DNA of 64,000 nucleotides. Origin: Oxytricha trifallax (lineage: Eukaryota; Ciliophora; Spirotrichea; Sporadotrichida; Oxytrichidae). The notes below the pieces were generated by a model. It was not told where the DNA came from, ran no database searches, and saw nothing but the letters and a program-made list of their open reading frames with translations. Positions 1 through 10,709 of this stretch are shown in pieces (the stretch's first letter is position 1; the number at the start of each line of letters is the position of its first letter). The stretch is from the NCBI GenBank assembly GCA_000711775.1, contig ARYC01017436.1:1-64000 (forward strand). The letters run 5' to 3'. The position numbers and the translations under genes are program-made.

Positions 1-147
1 CTCATCATAAATAGACCCTAAATTTCGCTAATTTCTATTTCTCATTTTGCAAATTGGCCTAATATCTCTACTAACCCCAATAAGACCCCAACTATACCCT
101 AAAAATCAAAGCACTTATAAACCTCACTAAGGGGTTTTGGGGTTTTG
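1..147. mobile_element. Terminal inverted repeat of a TBE transposon (element continues to the left)
   Basis: The last bases are the complement of CAAAACCCCAAAACCCC, the telomere-like end of telomere-bearing elements of stichotrich ciliates. About 145 bp match the right end of the outer TBE at 30582-30726 with few differences, so this is an end of the same subfamily. AAT follows at 148-150, the A-N-T type target site of TBEs. The body of the element lies outside the window. The coding frame of TERT starts immediately after the target site, so the element interrupts that gene. Confidence 0.9.
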
Positions 148-2772
148 AATAGTCATGAAGAAAACTCATAAGTATAACATTAAAGCTGCAGACGAATCTT
201 ATTTGACTAACTAAGAGAAGGGTTTCTGGGATGATCAAATCAAAAGAAATCGCTTGTTCTATTGTGCTCATTAAAATAGAAACAATAGGTTCTTCTAAAA
301 GCATATCTTGAATAGCAAAAATCTAAGTTAACAGCAAATTAGAGATAACATATATAAGGAGGTTTTTGGATTTAATAGAGTGAGAGCTGAACTTAAAGGA
401 AAAGTTATGAATATAATTGAGCAAGTAATAGTTAATCAGAAGAAGTTCGACTTCAAGTATTACCTGTCCAAGAACTGTCCACTACCAGATAATTGGAAAA
501 ATCTCAAGAAATCATTTTTGGAAGATGCAGCTGTATCAGCTGAATTGAGAGGTCAAGTATTTAGATAGCTCTTTGAATACCAATAGGATCAGAGATAAAT
601 CTCAAACTTTTTGACAGAGTTTGTGGCTAATGTTTTCCCTAAGGATTTCCTAGAGGGCAAAAATAAGAAAATCTTTAACAAGAAAATGCTACAATTTGTA
701 AAGTTCAATAGATTTGAATCATTCACTAAAATATCTCTACTTAACAAATTCAGAGTGAATGAAGTTAGTTGGTTGAATTTTAAATGCAAAGATGAGAATA
801 AGAAATATTTTATGAATGAAAATGAGCATGTATTTTTCAAAGTCTTAAAATGGGTATTTGAAGATCTCGCAATAACACTTATGAGATGCTACTTTTATAG
901 CACTGAAAAGGCAAAAGAATATTAAAGAATCTTTTACTACAGGAAAAATAATAGGGAATTATAATTAATTTTAATATATTTATTTAGAAGCAAATATTAT
1001 ACCCTAAAAATATTTGGAATATGATTATGCGTCTTTCTATTGATGACCTTTTAAAGTAAAATCTTAAGATGGTAGAGAAAAAGGAAATGAGAGTTTTCTG
1101 TGAGTCATAAAACTTCGCTCCTGGTAAACTTAGACTTATTCCTAAAGGAGATACTTTCAGACCAATTATGACTTTCAATAGAAAGATTCCAAACTAAGTT
1201 GGTAAATTCCAAAGTAGAATGACAACAAACAATAAACTTCAAACTGCTCATATGATGCTTAAAAATCTTAAGAGTAAAATGTTTAAGCATAGTTTTGGAT
1301 TTGCTGTCTTCAACTATGACGATATTATGAAGAGATATGAGAATTTTGTCTAGAAATGGAAGCAGATAAACTCACCTAAACTTTACTTTGTTGCCATGGA
1401 TATAGAGAAGTGCTATGACAATGTGGATTGCGAGAGAGTTGTTAACTTTTTGTAGAAATCTGATCTTATGGATAAAGAATACTTCATTTTAAATACCTTC
1501 GTTTTAAAGAGAAAGAACAATATCATTGTAGAGCGATCTAACTTTAGGAAGCTGCCAATTAAACAGTATTTCAGGTACAAGTTTTAGAAGATAGGTATTG
1601 ACGGCAGTTCATATCCAACACTTTTTGAGATCTTAGAAGATGAGTTCAATGATCTTAATATGAAGAGAACAATTATAGTCGAATAGGAATAGAGAAAGAA
1701 ATTTCCTAAGAATGATTTTTGGGGTGATGTTAAGTGATAAATTTATTTTGAATGGAAATTAAATTATATTAGTTAAAATGAATTTAACATTTAATATTAT
1801 ATTACCCATGATTTACTACAACCTGTATTGAAAATATGTCAGAATAATTACGTGACCTTCAACAAAAAACAATACAAATAAATGAAGGGTATACCCCAAG
1901 GTCTCTGTGTATCCTACATTTTATCATCCTTTTATTATGCCAACTTAGAAGAAAATGCCCTGTAATTCTTAAGAAAGGAAAGCATGGACCCAGAAAAACC
2001 AGAAATTAACTTGCTCATGAGACTCACTGATGATTACTTGCTTATGACTACTGAGAAGAATAATGCCATGCTCTTTATCGAAAAATTGTATTAGCTCTCT
2101 CTAGGAAACTTCTTTAAATTTAACATGAAGAAGCTTAAAACTAATTTTGCCTTGAACCTCCAGAAAATTGGTTGCACAAACACAACATAAGACATCGACT
2201 CTATTAATGACGACCTATTTCATTGGATTGGAATCTCAATAGATATTAAGACCTTGAATATCATCTAGAACATTAACACTAAAAAGGAAGGTATCTTGTG
2301 TACTTTGAATGTAAACATGCAGACAAATGAGTCCATTTTATGGCTGAAAAAGAAGCTCAAATCTTTCCTAATGAACAATATCTCCTTTTACTTTAAGTCC
2401 ACCATTAACACAAAGCAATTCGCTAACATTACTTTGAGTAAGCTTTACATTGCAGCAGCTGAGAAATACGTCGCATGCTGTCAAGAATTCAAGCGTTTCC
2501 ATGAAAACACCTCCCTAGGTTGTCAAAACATCGACATAAAAATCATCCACATCATTTATGTGGTAATTAGATCGTTCTTCAAGTACTTGGTTTGTAACGT
2601 CAAGAGCCCAGTATTTGAAAGAGACGATTATTAACAGTTCTTTATTTACAGTCTCAAATTCTTCACAACAAGATTTAAGCAGCAGAAGAACGAATTCGCT
2701 GGCGTTTACAAAATTCTAATGGCGAAGGAGAAGAAGCTGGAAGTTGCAAAGATAGAGTTCTAGATATAATGA
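148..2772 (+). CDS. TERT: Telomerase reverse transcriptase, C-terminal three quarters (micronuclear form, three MDSs)
   Basis: Catalytic protein of telomerase, which adds telomere repeats using an RNA template. With TAA/TAG read as Gln the segments 148-950, 1006-1729 and 1808-2772 join at pointers into about 825 codons ending in TGA. Visible in order: CP motif (FYCAHQNRNNRFFQKHIL, about 257-310), T motif (FYSTE near 895), motif 1 (YRKNIW, formed only after the first IES is removed), motif 2 (KLRLIPKGDTFRPI near 1130), motif A (FVAMDIEKCYD, Asp at 1399), motif B (KGIPQG near 1890), motif C (LTDDYL, two Asp at 2029-2034). The catalytic Asp triad is present. The N-terminal TEN region and start codon lie left of the window, beyond the TBE. 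No internal TGA remains after IES removal. The motif set makes the name secure. Confidence 0.96.
951..1012 (+). other. IES 1 in TERT, pointer AAAAATA
   Basis: AAAAATA occurs at 944-950 and 1006-1012. Removing 62 bp of AT-rich sequence (one pointer copy included) joins AGG AAA AAT to ATT TGG and creates the conserved YRKNIW of TERT motif 1. The unspliced frame runs into a TGA just after the second copy. Confidence 0.88.
1730..1810 (+). other. IES 2 in TERT, pointer ATG
   Basis: The frame ends in TGA at 1734-1736. ATG at 1727-1729 and at 1808-1810 is in the same codon phase, and joining there gives GDDLLQPVLK, leading into motif B. The insert is about 80 bp and very AT-rich. A 3-bp pointer is short, so the exact border is less certain than the presence of the IES. 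Confidence 0.75.
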
Positions 2773-3204
2773 GATAAAATAATAATAAACATTAGAATGC
2801 AAATCTAAAAAGACTTTAATAGCAAATTAATAAAAAGTTTAAATTTCATAAATCATTTTAATTAGTAATTCCTCATTAATCCTTAAAAACTTATCAATAT
2901 TCTTGAATCATTTATAGATTATTTTAGTTATAGTAAATTAATGCATAGTGACTAACATGAATGCAAAAGATATTTATCTTTTAAATTTTGACAAGAAATA
3001 CCTTTGGCTATCCACATTTATATACTTTTTATTAATTATCATGAAATGATGCTTTTAATTTCATCAATTTAGTTAGTTCAATTAATAATTGAATATTCTG
3101 AAATAAAAATTTGTATCAAATTAATATTTTCCTGCAAATCACTTTTTATTAAATTGTATCCTTATCATCATATATGAATTCATGATTAAGTCAGCTCATA
3201 TTTA
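2773..3204. other. AT-rich intergenic stretch between convergent TERT and eIF3g
   Basis: About 430 bp between the two stop codons, rich in A/T runs. I see no long open frame, RNA gene or repeat. It should hold both 3' untranslated regions and, in the germline, spacer removed when macronuclear chromosomes form. Confidence 0.5.
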
Positions 3205-4385
3205 TCACTGTCTTCTCTTGAGTTGCTCGAACTCTTGCATCTTGTTCATGCCCTCTTTTTATGGGGCAGCTCTCTTTAAAGCCTTTTCAATTTCTAAAGT
3301 AGCATACTCAACGTTAACTTCTCTTTCAGCCAATGCCTTTTGAGCTTCGTCGATATTTCTGTAAGTGACGAAAGCAAAGCCATACATTCTTGTTTTACCA
3401 TTTCTCAATTCTTCGACTGGAATTTTACTTTAAGAATGTACAATTTAAGTACGAGTGATATAGGAGCTATTTAAATTTCAGAATTTTCGTTCTGATTTAG
3501 TTGTTGAAATAAATTTATAACTGGAATCTTGACCTTGATGATCTCTCCGAACTTTTTCATGGCTTCAAAAATATCATCCTCTGAGATTTCGCAGGACAAA
3601 TTTCTAAGTTTGACAGTGTATGGGTCTTCCTGTGGAATGTTAGAATCGTACTTATCCTCTTCTCTCTTCTTGTCTTGAAGACTCTTGAGATCGAACATCT
3701 TCTTCTTAGTGCCAGAAGCAGCATCTAGTTAGTCTTGTTGCTCCTGCTTGTCTTTCTCTTCCAATAATTTGATTGCCTTCTCGAGCTCTGTGATATCTTA
3801 GTTTCCTGCGTTTTCAAGTGCAGCCAATTTCTTGTTTCTGATCTTATCCTTAAAATCTTCCTCTTCTACCTTATAATTAGAATTATCATCACAGTAAATC
3901 ATAGTAGAAATACTTTGTTAACTACTGCTTAAATTTGCTTTATAAATCTTAATTGAGTTATAGATTCATAGTAAGGATGCCATACGTTCTCTCTTTGAAT
4001 TGAAGTCAAGTTAATATTTTGTCTGAGATCATCTTCATTGTTTCCAATACCAAATGGCTTGATCTTCTATCTATCCAAAAATCCTTGAGTGACTCCACTT
4101 AATATATATTTACTTGAAACAATTGATAAGATTCGCTTATTAGTATTATAAAGGAAGTTTATCAATTGAATTTCTACCCCTATATTTTTATAATATTATG
4201 CATAAGACTCTTCTTTTAATCAAGAAAGAACGTACTTCAACTACTTTCTTAACTTTTTGACGCCCCTTGAACTCAACTTTCTCGACTTCATGCTTAATTT
4301 CGTGCATTTTGGCGGCATCTTTCTCCAAGTTATTTTACCACTTGGGGAAAATTGTACCTTTTACTTAGTTAGCAGAATTACTCAT
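3205..4385 (-). CDS. EIF3G: Translation initiation factor eIF3 subunit g
   Basis: RNA-binding subunit of eIF3, which bridges mRNA and the 40S ribosome. The start MSNSANQVKG is at 4385. The N-terminal part has VEFKGRQKVKK and later RQKIKPFG, matching the eIF3g N-terminal domain that contacts eIF3i; a charged linker follows (LEKAIKLLEEKDKQEQQ); the C-terminal part is one RRM with RNP2 VKLRNLS near 3600 and RNP1 RMYGFAFVTYR near 3380. It ends LKRRQ-TGA. Three IESs interrupt it: 3424-3527, 3909-3964, and one near 4070-4240 whose edges I could not fix and which contains a CAATTGATAA inverted repeat. Length after removal, near 300 residues, fits the family. Confidence 0.9.
3424..3527 (-). other. 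IES in the eIF3g RRM, pointer ACTGGAAT
   Basis: ACTGGAAT is present at 3416-3423 and 3520-3527. Removal joins KVKIPV to EELRNGKTRMYGFAF and rebuilds the RRM between RNP2 and RNP1. Confidence 0.9.
3909..3964 (-). other. IES in eIF3g, pointer TAGA
   Basis: TAGA at 3905-3908 and 3961-3964 is in the same codon phase. Joining gives HPYYESTMIYCDD and avoids the TGA met in the unspliced frame. TCATAGTA also repeats here but is out of phase, so I prefer TAGA. Confidence 0.65.
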
Positions 4386-4520
4386 ATTTAATAATATATT
4401 ATTTCCTCATTTCAATTCGATATTAACATAATTAAGGGTCCATAAATATAGTATGGTATGTTTAAACTTAAGAAATTATATCAAGATTAAATGAATGACA
4501 AAGTTTTATTCTATAAAGTT

Positions 4521-5600
4521 TCAGTATTTTATATATTTTCTTCTAAATATCTCATGAGAAAATGTTTATGTGCAGTTAATTTGCTATAAATCTTTTTTTA
4601 TCAATCTACGTCTGATTTAATAATATAAATAATAAATTTCATCTGAACCAGTTATTAACTATTTCTAATTGTAATTCTACTCAAGAAGCAAGTCAACTAA
4701 GTCATCATTTTCAAATTAATAATCACTTTGTTATTCTAATTCTTTAACTTCTGAGTTTTCTTAGTGAATTCTAACATCCTATTCTTCAAATTTCATTATA
4801 TATAGTTAAGATATTATGTAGACTTTATATATTGAATAATTCATTTATAATTTATTGATAATTTATTGAATTATTTTATAATAAATACCTCAAATGTATC
4901 TCTTCCAATCATTATTTCATCATCAGCTTTTCTTCTTTAACGATGGTCATTTGATTCAATATTAAATATATATAGTTGTTTAGTATTTAATTACATTTGT
5001 TTGTTGAGTAATTATTAAAATAGTAATTCAATAAGAGACTGTTAGTTAAAATGTTAATTTTTAATCTCTTCAAAATCAAAATGCCCATCTTTTTCAATTA
5101 AAATATCATCCACTTTGAAAAAGTTTTCAATATTATGTAAATGTTCCTCGTTATTGTTCACTTAATTTACTGAAGTTTATTGAAAACAAAAATATAGTGT
5201 TATAATACATTCAATAAAAATTTAAATCAATTTAGGTCTTAATTACGAATATCATTTTGAACATTAGGTATGCGATCGGTGCATATTTTAGGCATTTCAT
5301 ATTAAACTAATGATTACCTCCTAATTTTATCCTGTTTTATCTTAAGGTATCGCTATCTTTCTTGATATTCCGCTCTTGCTCGTAATTATATTTGTTCGTA
5401 CTCTAGTTCTTCAGAACTTCTCAAAGTATAATTAGTTTTTATCACACTCTATGATTCATAAATAAAATCACTTTTTTATGTGTAAGTGCCATCGAAGTTG
5501 TATTTGGCTTGTCTGAGGATATCATAAAGTGGCTGTACATTATGCCCCAACGACCACCCAAAAATAGTAAAATAAATAATAACAATTTATAGTAATGATA
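4521..5600 (-). CDS. Unrecognised gene, tail copy A of the RBR cluster (three MDSs)
   Basis: Minus-strand frame from the shared module ([14 protein letters not shown], about 5500-5560) through a charged helix-like stretch (EYEQIQLRARAEYQERQRY) and an acidic tail to TGA at 4521-4523. Two IESs have phase-matched pointers: AATTTA at 5164-5169/5229-5234 and TCAAAT at 4786-4791/4890-4895. Joining them gives one frame of about 290 codons ending SHEIFRRKYIKY. No catalytic motif is visible and I found no convincing start codon above the module, so this may be a 3' portion of a longer gene. The shared module ties it to RBR1 at 8.6-10.2 kb and to tail copy B at 5.8-7.2 kb. Function unknown. Confidence 0.6.
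4792..4895 (-). other. IES, pointer TCAAAT
   Basis: Direct repeats at 4786-4791 and 4890-4895 in the same codon phase. Removal joins IMIGRDTFE to EQDVRIHQENSE in one frame. Confidence 0.8.
5170..5234 (-). other. IES, pointer AATTTA
   Basis: Direct repeats at 5164-5169 and 5229-5234. The unspliced frame stops at TGA; removal joins DIRNQDLN to QVNNNEEHLHNIENFF with matching phase. Confidence 0.8.
5491..5600 (-). repeat. Tail-module repeat, copy A
   Basis: About 100 bp shared with 7131-7240 and 8634-8735. The best conserved core reads TGTCTGAGGATAT on the plus strand and codes QANYNFDG-type sequence on the minus strand. Copies A and B also share the AT-rich flank beyond GACCACCCAAAAATAG, so the duplication exceeds the coding part. 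Relative to the RBR1 copy, A and B lack 10 bp, which changes the frame upstream. Confidence 0.8.
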
Positions 5601-5811
5601 AAACATAAAAAGTAAATTTAATTAAGCAATAAACTAATATATTAAGAGTTAAATTCAGTTTAAATATATCTTCATTTGTTAAGTATGAGGTTTTAGAAAC
5701 TCCAATCTTACATAAAAATTAATTCTGTAAGAAATGTAATTTTATTCATTACATAAGAATTTGACATATCAATCTGTAATATTTATGAATTAAATCTACA
5801 TATTCAGAATC

Positions 5812-7245
5812 TCATTCTTTATCAATAAGAAATTACTAATGTTCAGAGCTTTCCTCTTAAAACAACGAACAGTGGTTTTTCTAATTTAATATAAGCAAAT
5901 CTTAATCTACTTCCTTCTTTAATTCTTCCCTTTTATCTTCCTCTTCAAAGTTATTACTCATTATTAATTAAATATAAATGACTATGAACTAATAAGTATT
6001 TTAACATATAATTTTTTTATATTTCACTTTAAGTTACATTCAGTAGGGTGTCTGTAATCTCTAATATCTTCTTAACTATAATTATCAATTTAGTCTAGAT
6101 CAGTGTTGTTAGGATTATTATAGGGCATTTCTCTTAATCCTGTAAATTATGGTGTTGATATATTTTGTTTTTCTGTAGTGTAATTATCTTCATCCAAATC
6201 CATTGAGCACTCTTCAACTGGACTTTAATAATAATCATAAGTTTATCGTGGTTTCATGCAGATTTGGGGGGGGGGTCTAAGTCGGTGCAAAAATTTTTTC
6301 AAAATCCTAAGTCGGTGCAAAATTTTTTTTCTCAAAAACATCAAAATCCCTAAGTCGGTGCATGATCAATTTTTGACATTATTGATATATTTTATCATCC
6401 TACCCCACATAAAAAGTATCATTATTAACTAAAATTTATGTCTCAGCTTCTGAATCGAACTCCTTCATGAAATTTTGATCATAGGACACTTATAATATTA
6501 TTACAAAAATATTTTTTCTCTGTGACAGATATTTGTTTAAGTAAAATAAAAAAATATTATTTAATATTTTACAGTAAGCAACAAAATTGGGGATTAAAAT
6601 TATCATAATTATTCGCTAAATTTAATGATGTCTGGAATTAAAAAATTCCTACATATTGATAAGTGTATTAAAAAAATACAATTAACTGAGTCAATGGTTT
6701 TTATAATAAGTCCAGACATCATTAAATTTAGCGAATAATTATGATAATTTTAATCCCCAATTTTGTTGCTTACTGTAAAATATTAAATAATATTTTTTTA
6801 TTTTACTTAAAGAAATATCTGTCACAGAGAAAAAATATTTTTGTAGTAATATTATAAGTGTCCTATGATCAAAATTTCATGAAGGACTTCGAATCAGAAG
6901 CTGAGACATAAATTTTAGTTAGTAATGATACTTTTTATGTGGGGTAGGATGATAAAATATATCAATAATGTCAAAAATTAATCATGCACCGACTTAGGGA
7001 TTTTTATGTTTTTGAGAAAAAAAAATTTTGCGCACCGACACTTAGGATTTTGAAAAAATTTTTGCACCGACTTAGACCCCCCCCCCAGATTTGTTATGTA
7101 TTTGAGCTTCTAAGATTAAATATTCCACTATAACTGCCATCGAAATTGTAATTTGCTTGTCTGAGGATATCGTGAAGTGCCTGTACCTTATGCCCCAACG
7201 ACCACCCAAAAATAGTAAAATAAATAATGACAATTTATAGTAATA
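5812..7245 (-). CDS. Unrecognised gene, tail copy B, interrupted by a foldback element
   Basis: The frame runs from the shared module ([17 protein letters not shown], near 7200-7130) to NLRSSNTQQIC, is broken by the foldback element at 6267-7085, and resumes in the same frame with MKPRQTYDYYQSPVEECS and an acidic N/D-rich stretch. A further IES (5954-6036, pointer AAGTTA) joins HPTECN to FEEEDKREELKKEVDQ. It ends at TGA 5812-5814 after FLIDKE, although the same frame stays open for about 20 more codons beyond that TGA. There is no recognised domain. Net acidic, no membrane segment in the tail. It lies just downstream of RBR1 on the same strand. The start is not clear. Confidence 0.6.
5954..6036 (-). 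other. IES, pointer AAGTTA
   Basis: AAGTTA at 5948-5953 and 6031-6036, same codon phase. Removal avoids a TGA and extends the frame of tail copy B. Confidence 0.78.
6267..7085. mobile_element. Foldback element 1 (long inverted repeats, 8-bp target duplication)
   Basis: 819 bp made of two near-perfect inverted arms (about 6267-6635 and 6712-7085) around a loop of about 76 bp. Each tip is a run of nine G (or C). Each arm carries three subterminal copies of CTAAGTCGGTG (left arm near 6278, 6309 and 6352; one right-arm copy has two extra bases). CAGATTTG flanks it at 6259-6266 and 7086-7093. No protein-coding frame is evident, so it looks like a non-autonomous DNA element; 8-bp duplications are typical of hAT-like and some other DNA transposons, but the tips match no family I know. 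It sits in a coding segment and its exact removal with one CAGATTTG keeps the frame open. Confidence 0.9.
7131..7240 (-). repeat. Tail-module repeat, copy B
   Basis: Same module as at 5491-5600; the two are closely similar over about 100 bp including the non-coding AT-rich side (AAAATAAATAAT, CAATTTATAGTAAT). Confidence 0.8.
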
Positions 7246-7528
7246 ATTAAGATTAAAATATGAGTAAATTTTGATTAATGTAAAGAATAAATCAGGATTA
7301 ACAGAAATCAAAATACTTATGGGTATTGTTAGATAATTTAGAATATAAACAATTATATTGTTAAAGAATCAAATCGATAAATTAATCATTAAAACTGAAA
7401 GCTTTAGAAGTACATAAATATTTTTCTTTTTTTCATTTTTCAATTAATGTGGACTTTTAATTATATATTTGAGTTTTTTCATTTACCTCTCTCCCCCAAA
7501 ATACTAATTTAGCTAAATCATAATAATA

Positions 7529-7975
7529 TCACTTTTATTTCCTTCTATTTTACAAAAATCTTTCTATTTCTTCTTCCTCCTCTTCTCTTTTTTATTCATC
7601 TTCTTCGTAATCCCTGTCCTACTTATGTTATCTTCATTAATTTTTAAATAATATTTTTATTATAAATATATTTATAAATTTATATTTATCTATTTCTGTC
7701 GAAATTTTTTAAACTCCAGTACTTTTGAGCTTTAGTGCGTATATCTTTCAATAAATTTCTTAATTTCTTAGAATAATTTAAAATTTTTAATATTATTTAA
7801 ATAATTTGTAATATTTGCGCATGGCCTTGGGGTTTGCTCTCCATTATTCAGTCATCTATTCTAAAAATTCTTCGAATTCTTCATATTTTTAATCCTCGCT
7901 TATATGTTGTCGCCCCCTTCTTAAATTTTGTTAATTCTTGAGGCTCTTTTCTACCCATTACTGCATTAATATATT
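7529..7975 (-). CDS. Acidic C-terminal MDSs, probably of RBR1
   Basis: Two stretches read as coding on the minus strand: about 7975-7800 (KYEEFEEFLEQMTEQW, then RANPKAMRKYY) and about 7640-7529 (DYEEDEQKREEEEEEIERF, ending RRKQK-TGA at 7529-7531). An AT-rich gap of about 150 bp between them is probably an IES. They follow RBR1 on the same strand with no other gene between, so I take them as its highly charged tail, but linkage to 8590 is not shown. No known domain. Confidence 0.5.
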
Positions 7976-8589
7976 AATAAAAATGTTTTTTGTATATAAG
8001 ATTCACAAATAATTTATTCACAATTTAATTGCGTAACGAACTCTATATCACATGGACGAAGATTCCGATTTAAGGAATTTTAAACAAAAGTATATTTATA
8101 ATAAATTACAATAATAATCTGCGATTTAGAGCAGCTCTGGAATTTAATCTTATGTATTCATCAAAAGATTGACCTCTATTGAATTTCATACCATTTCTTT
8201 TATTTATTCAGTAATAATTAAAGTTTTAATATAAAATAAATACGGGGGGGATTTTTAATTATTTTTAATATAATTTTATATTAATCTTAAACAGAAACAA
8301 ACTAATTCTTATATTCCATTAACTATTTTAAGAGAGATAGAAGATTAGAGAAACGGCATGTTCGATGTAGATAAATGTAACATTTAATTAATTTTAGATT
8401 ATATGGAATCATATTAAATAATTAATAAACAAATTTAGATGATAAATTACTTCTTTTCAAGATAAAATGGAAGATTAAAGGGAAGTTGTACTCAAATTTA
8501 TAGAGACTAAGAGATACTAACAAGTCAAAAATTAATCCTTATTATATAAAAAGGACATTTTAGTCTAAAATTTTGTTGTTATTTGCTAT

Positions 8590-10214
8590 GAGAGCTCCTA
8601 AAATAAATGTTAATTAAATATAATTTCTAAATGTGTAAGTGCCATCGAAGTTGTAATTGGCTTGTCTGAGGATGTACCTCTTGAACACGAAGCGGCTGTA
8701 CCTAATGCCCCAACAACCACTCAAAAATAGTAAGTAGCAACCACCGATTATGAGACCTAACATCAATTCGTAGTATAGTATCTCCAAGCACCTCCATGTG
8801 AAGTTGTTGGAAACCGAAATATATATAATTGTCAAGTGGCTATAAATAAAAATGTCGTTTAAATTCAAAGCTTGATATATAATCATTTTTCAAAACTTTT
8901 TTATACTCAAGAGGATAACAAAGAGGATACTTAATGTTATAATTTTGCATTTTGACATGTAACTTCGTCCATAAGCTACTCTGTTGCTTTTATCTCTTAT
9001 TTTAATAAAATAAAATACCATAATTTATAAATCTTTTGTATTCATCAATGAAGAAACCGTAGAAAATGAATGAACCGAGAAAAGCTTTAAGCAGTACAAA
9101 AGCACCCAAATTGTTAAATAATTTTTGCCTTTAAATTCAATATTTAAAAATATTCTCAATTGTTTGTAAAATTGTAGAGAATGAACCATTAAATTGCAAA
9201 TAAAGTACTGTAGATATACACTAGTTTCTAATTTAACAGGAAGATAGCCATGATTACCGATCCAATTACAGCTGCAATAATTAAGTATAATTTGCGTGAT
9301 TTTATTCAATATTTCTGATGGAAATGCCAAAATAAAAACATATATGACAAGCTGCATACCGGTATGGACAAAATCTCATGCCACCGTGGACATAATGGTA
9401 ATAAGAATCAAGACACCACCAGCAGAATTCATGATTACATTTCGCACACATCATGTGGTTACAACCACCATTCTTTTGAATTAACATACCGCATCTCGGG
9501 CAAGGTTCTTCAAAAATCAAATTATGTAGGTGAGTTAAAGTTTCAAAATTAAACCGAGTCATGTTTTTCAGTTTCATCGTGAAGTGTTCCCAATTAAATA
9601 TTATATTGCAAATTTTACAAAATTCACGCATTATAACAATTCTATTAACTAAAGTTTTCCAATTGCTTATCTGTGAAATGTCTCTCCACTCTTTATTGCA
9701 AATCTCACAAACTAAATTGTCTCGGCATGCTTTCAAATTGATGACACCTCTGTAACTGCACCCCTCCGATGGACAAGCTCTCACATCTTCCTAGTGAGAT
9801 AAATAATGATGAAAAGCCGTTGTGTTTATGAGTGTCAACTCGCATAAGCTATCATTGAAGGTAAAATATTCAACGAATGCCTCGAATAAAATGTCCTTTT
9901 TACATTCAGAATTCATACATTTTATCTTGAAATCCTTCATTAATTGATGCTTTTTGAAAGATTACTGCACCCAATCTGCTATGCAAGTATCGCAATACTT
10001 TTACTCAATACACGTACAAAAAAATTATAAAATATGTTATTATTATCATGATAGTTTTTAAATTAGCATTTTGCATAAAGTATTGGAAATTTTTGCTTAA
10101 AATTTTATTGATATAAAATATCAATTTTTTAAAACAAGGAAAGAAATTTGCACATTTTTTATTGGGATCGATTTCATTTGTATAACAAATTTCGCAGAAT
10201 TATATTTTCGTCAT
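8590..10214 (-). CDS. RBR (RING-between-RING) E3 ubiquitin ligase 1
   Basis: RBR ligases take ubiquitin from an E2 and pass it through a Cys in RING2 to a substrate. From the start at 10214: RING1 begins with [12 protein letters not shown] and, after an AT-rich IES (about 10150-10020), continues [17 protein letters not shown]; the IBR domain has [10 protein letters not shown] and [10 protein letters not shown] (9780-9660); RING2 has [19 protein letters not shown] with CNHEFCWWC (about 9510-9410), including the Cys expected to carry ubiquitin. The C-terminal part is hydrophobic ([16 protein letters not shown] near 8750), suggesting a membrane anchor, then [16 protein letters not shown] and NFDGTYT. 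An IES near 9000-8890 is likely. RBR2 and a decayed copy lie upstream on the same strand. An additional 5' MDS cannot be excluded. Confidence 0.9.
8634..8735 (-). repeat. Tail-module repeat, RBR1 copy
   Basis: Third copy of the module. Here it is in frame with the upstream membrane segment ([12 protein letters not shown]) and has 10 bp that copies A and B lack, so it is probably closest to the parental form. Confidence 0.75.
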
Positions 10215-10709
10215 ATTTTAAGATCAATTTTAATAATAAATCTTGAATTACAAGCTAAATCTCGATAGCTTTCAAAAATGCATAATTTTTTCCTACTTTT
10301 TCTGACTAATATATTTATTTAAATTTATTTACTTAATGTATTTTTAACAAATTGGATTATATCGTCAAATAATTTTATTTTTAAGTAAAATTAACTAAGA
10401 TTAAAATATATTATGCTAAAAAAATTTAATTAAAATGAATCATTTAAAAACTTGTAGTATTAAAACGCAAATTTAGAAATAAGGAATAATATTAAAAATT
10501 AACTTTTATAGAAATTTTGATTCTAGAAATTAAAATATCTTTAGTTTCAAAAGATTATTTGTTAGTTTCTTACTTTAATATATTAAATAAGTTTAAGCTT
10601 AAATTTTTAGAATCATTAACTCAAATAGAATACTGAACAATTTATCAATTAAAGTTAATAATAAAGCAAAGAATATAATTAATTATTGCCTTATTATTCT
10701 TCATAAATT

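Noticed and set aside
1-147. C4A4 repeats as real macronuclear telomeres
   Set aside because: They are inside longer subfamily-specific terminal repeats, continue into transposon sequence and have A-N-T duplications, so they are TBE ends.
7072-7311. Small minus-strand protein with LFLGGRWGIRYRHF
   Set aside because: This frame shifts against the better supported module frame (QANYNFDG) and runs into the foldback tip; kept only as part of the repeat description.
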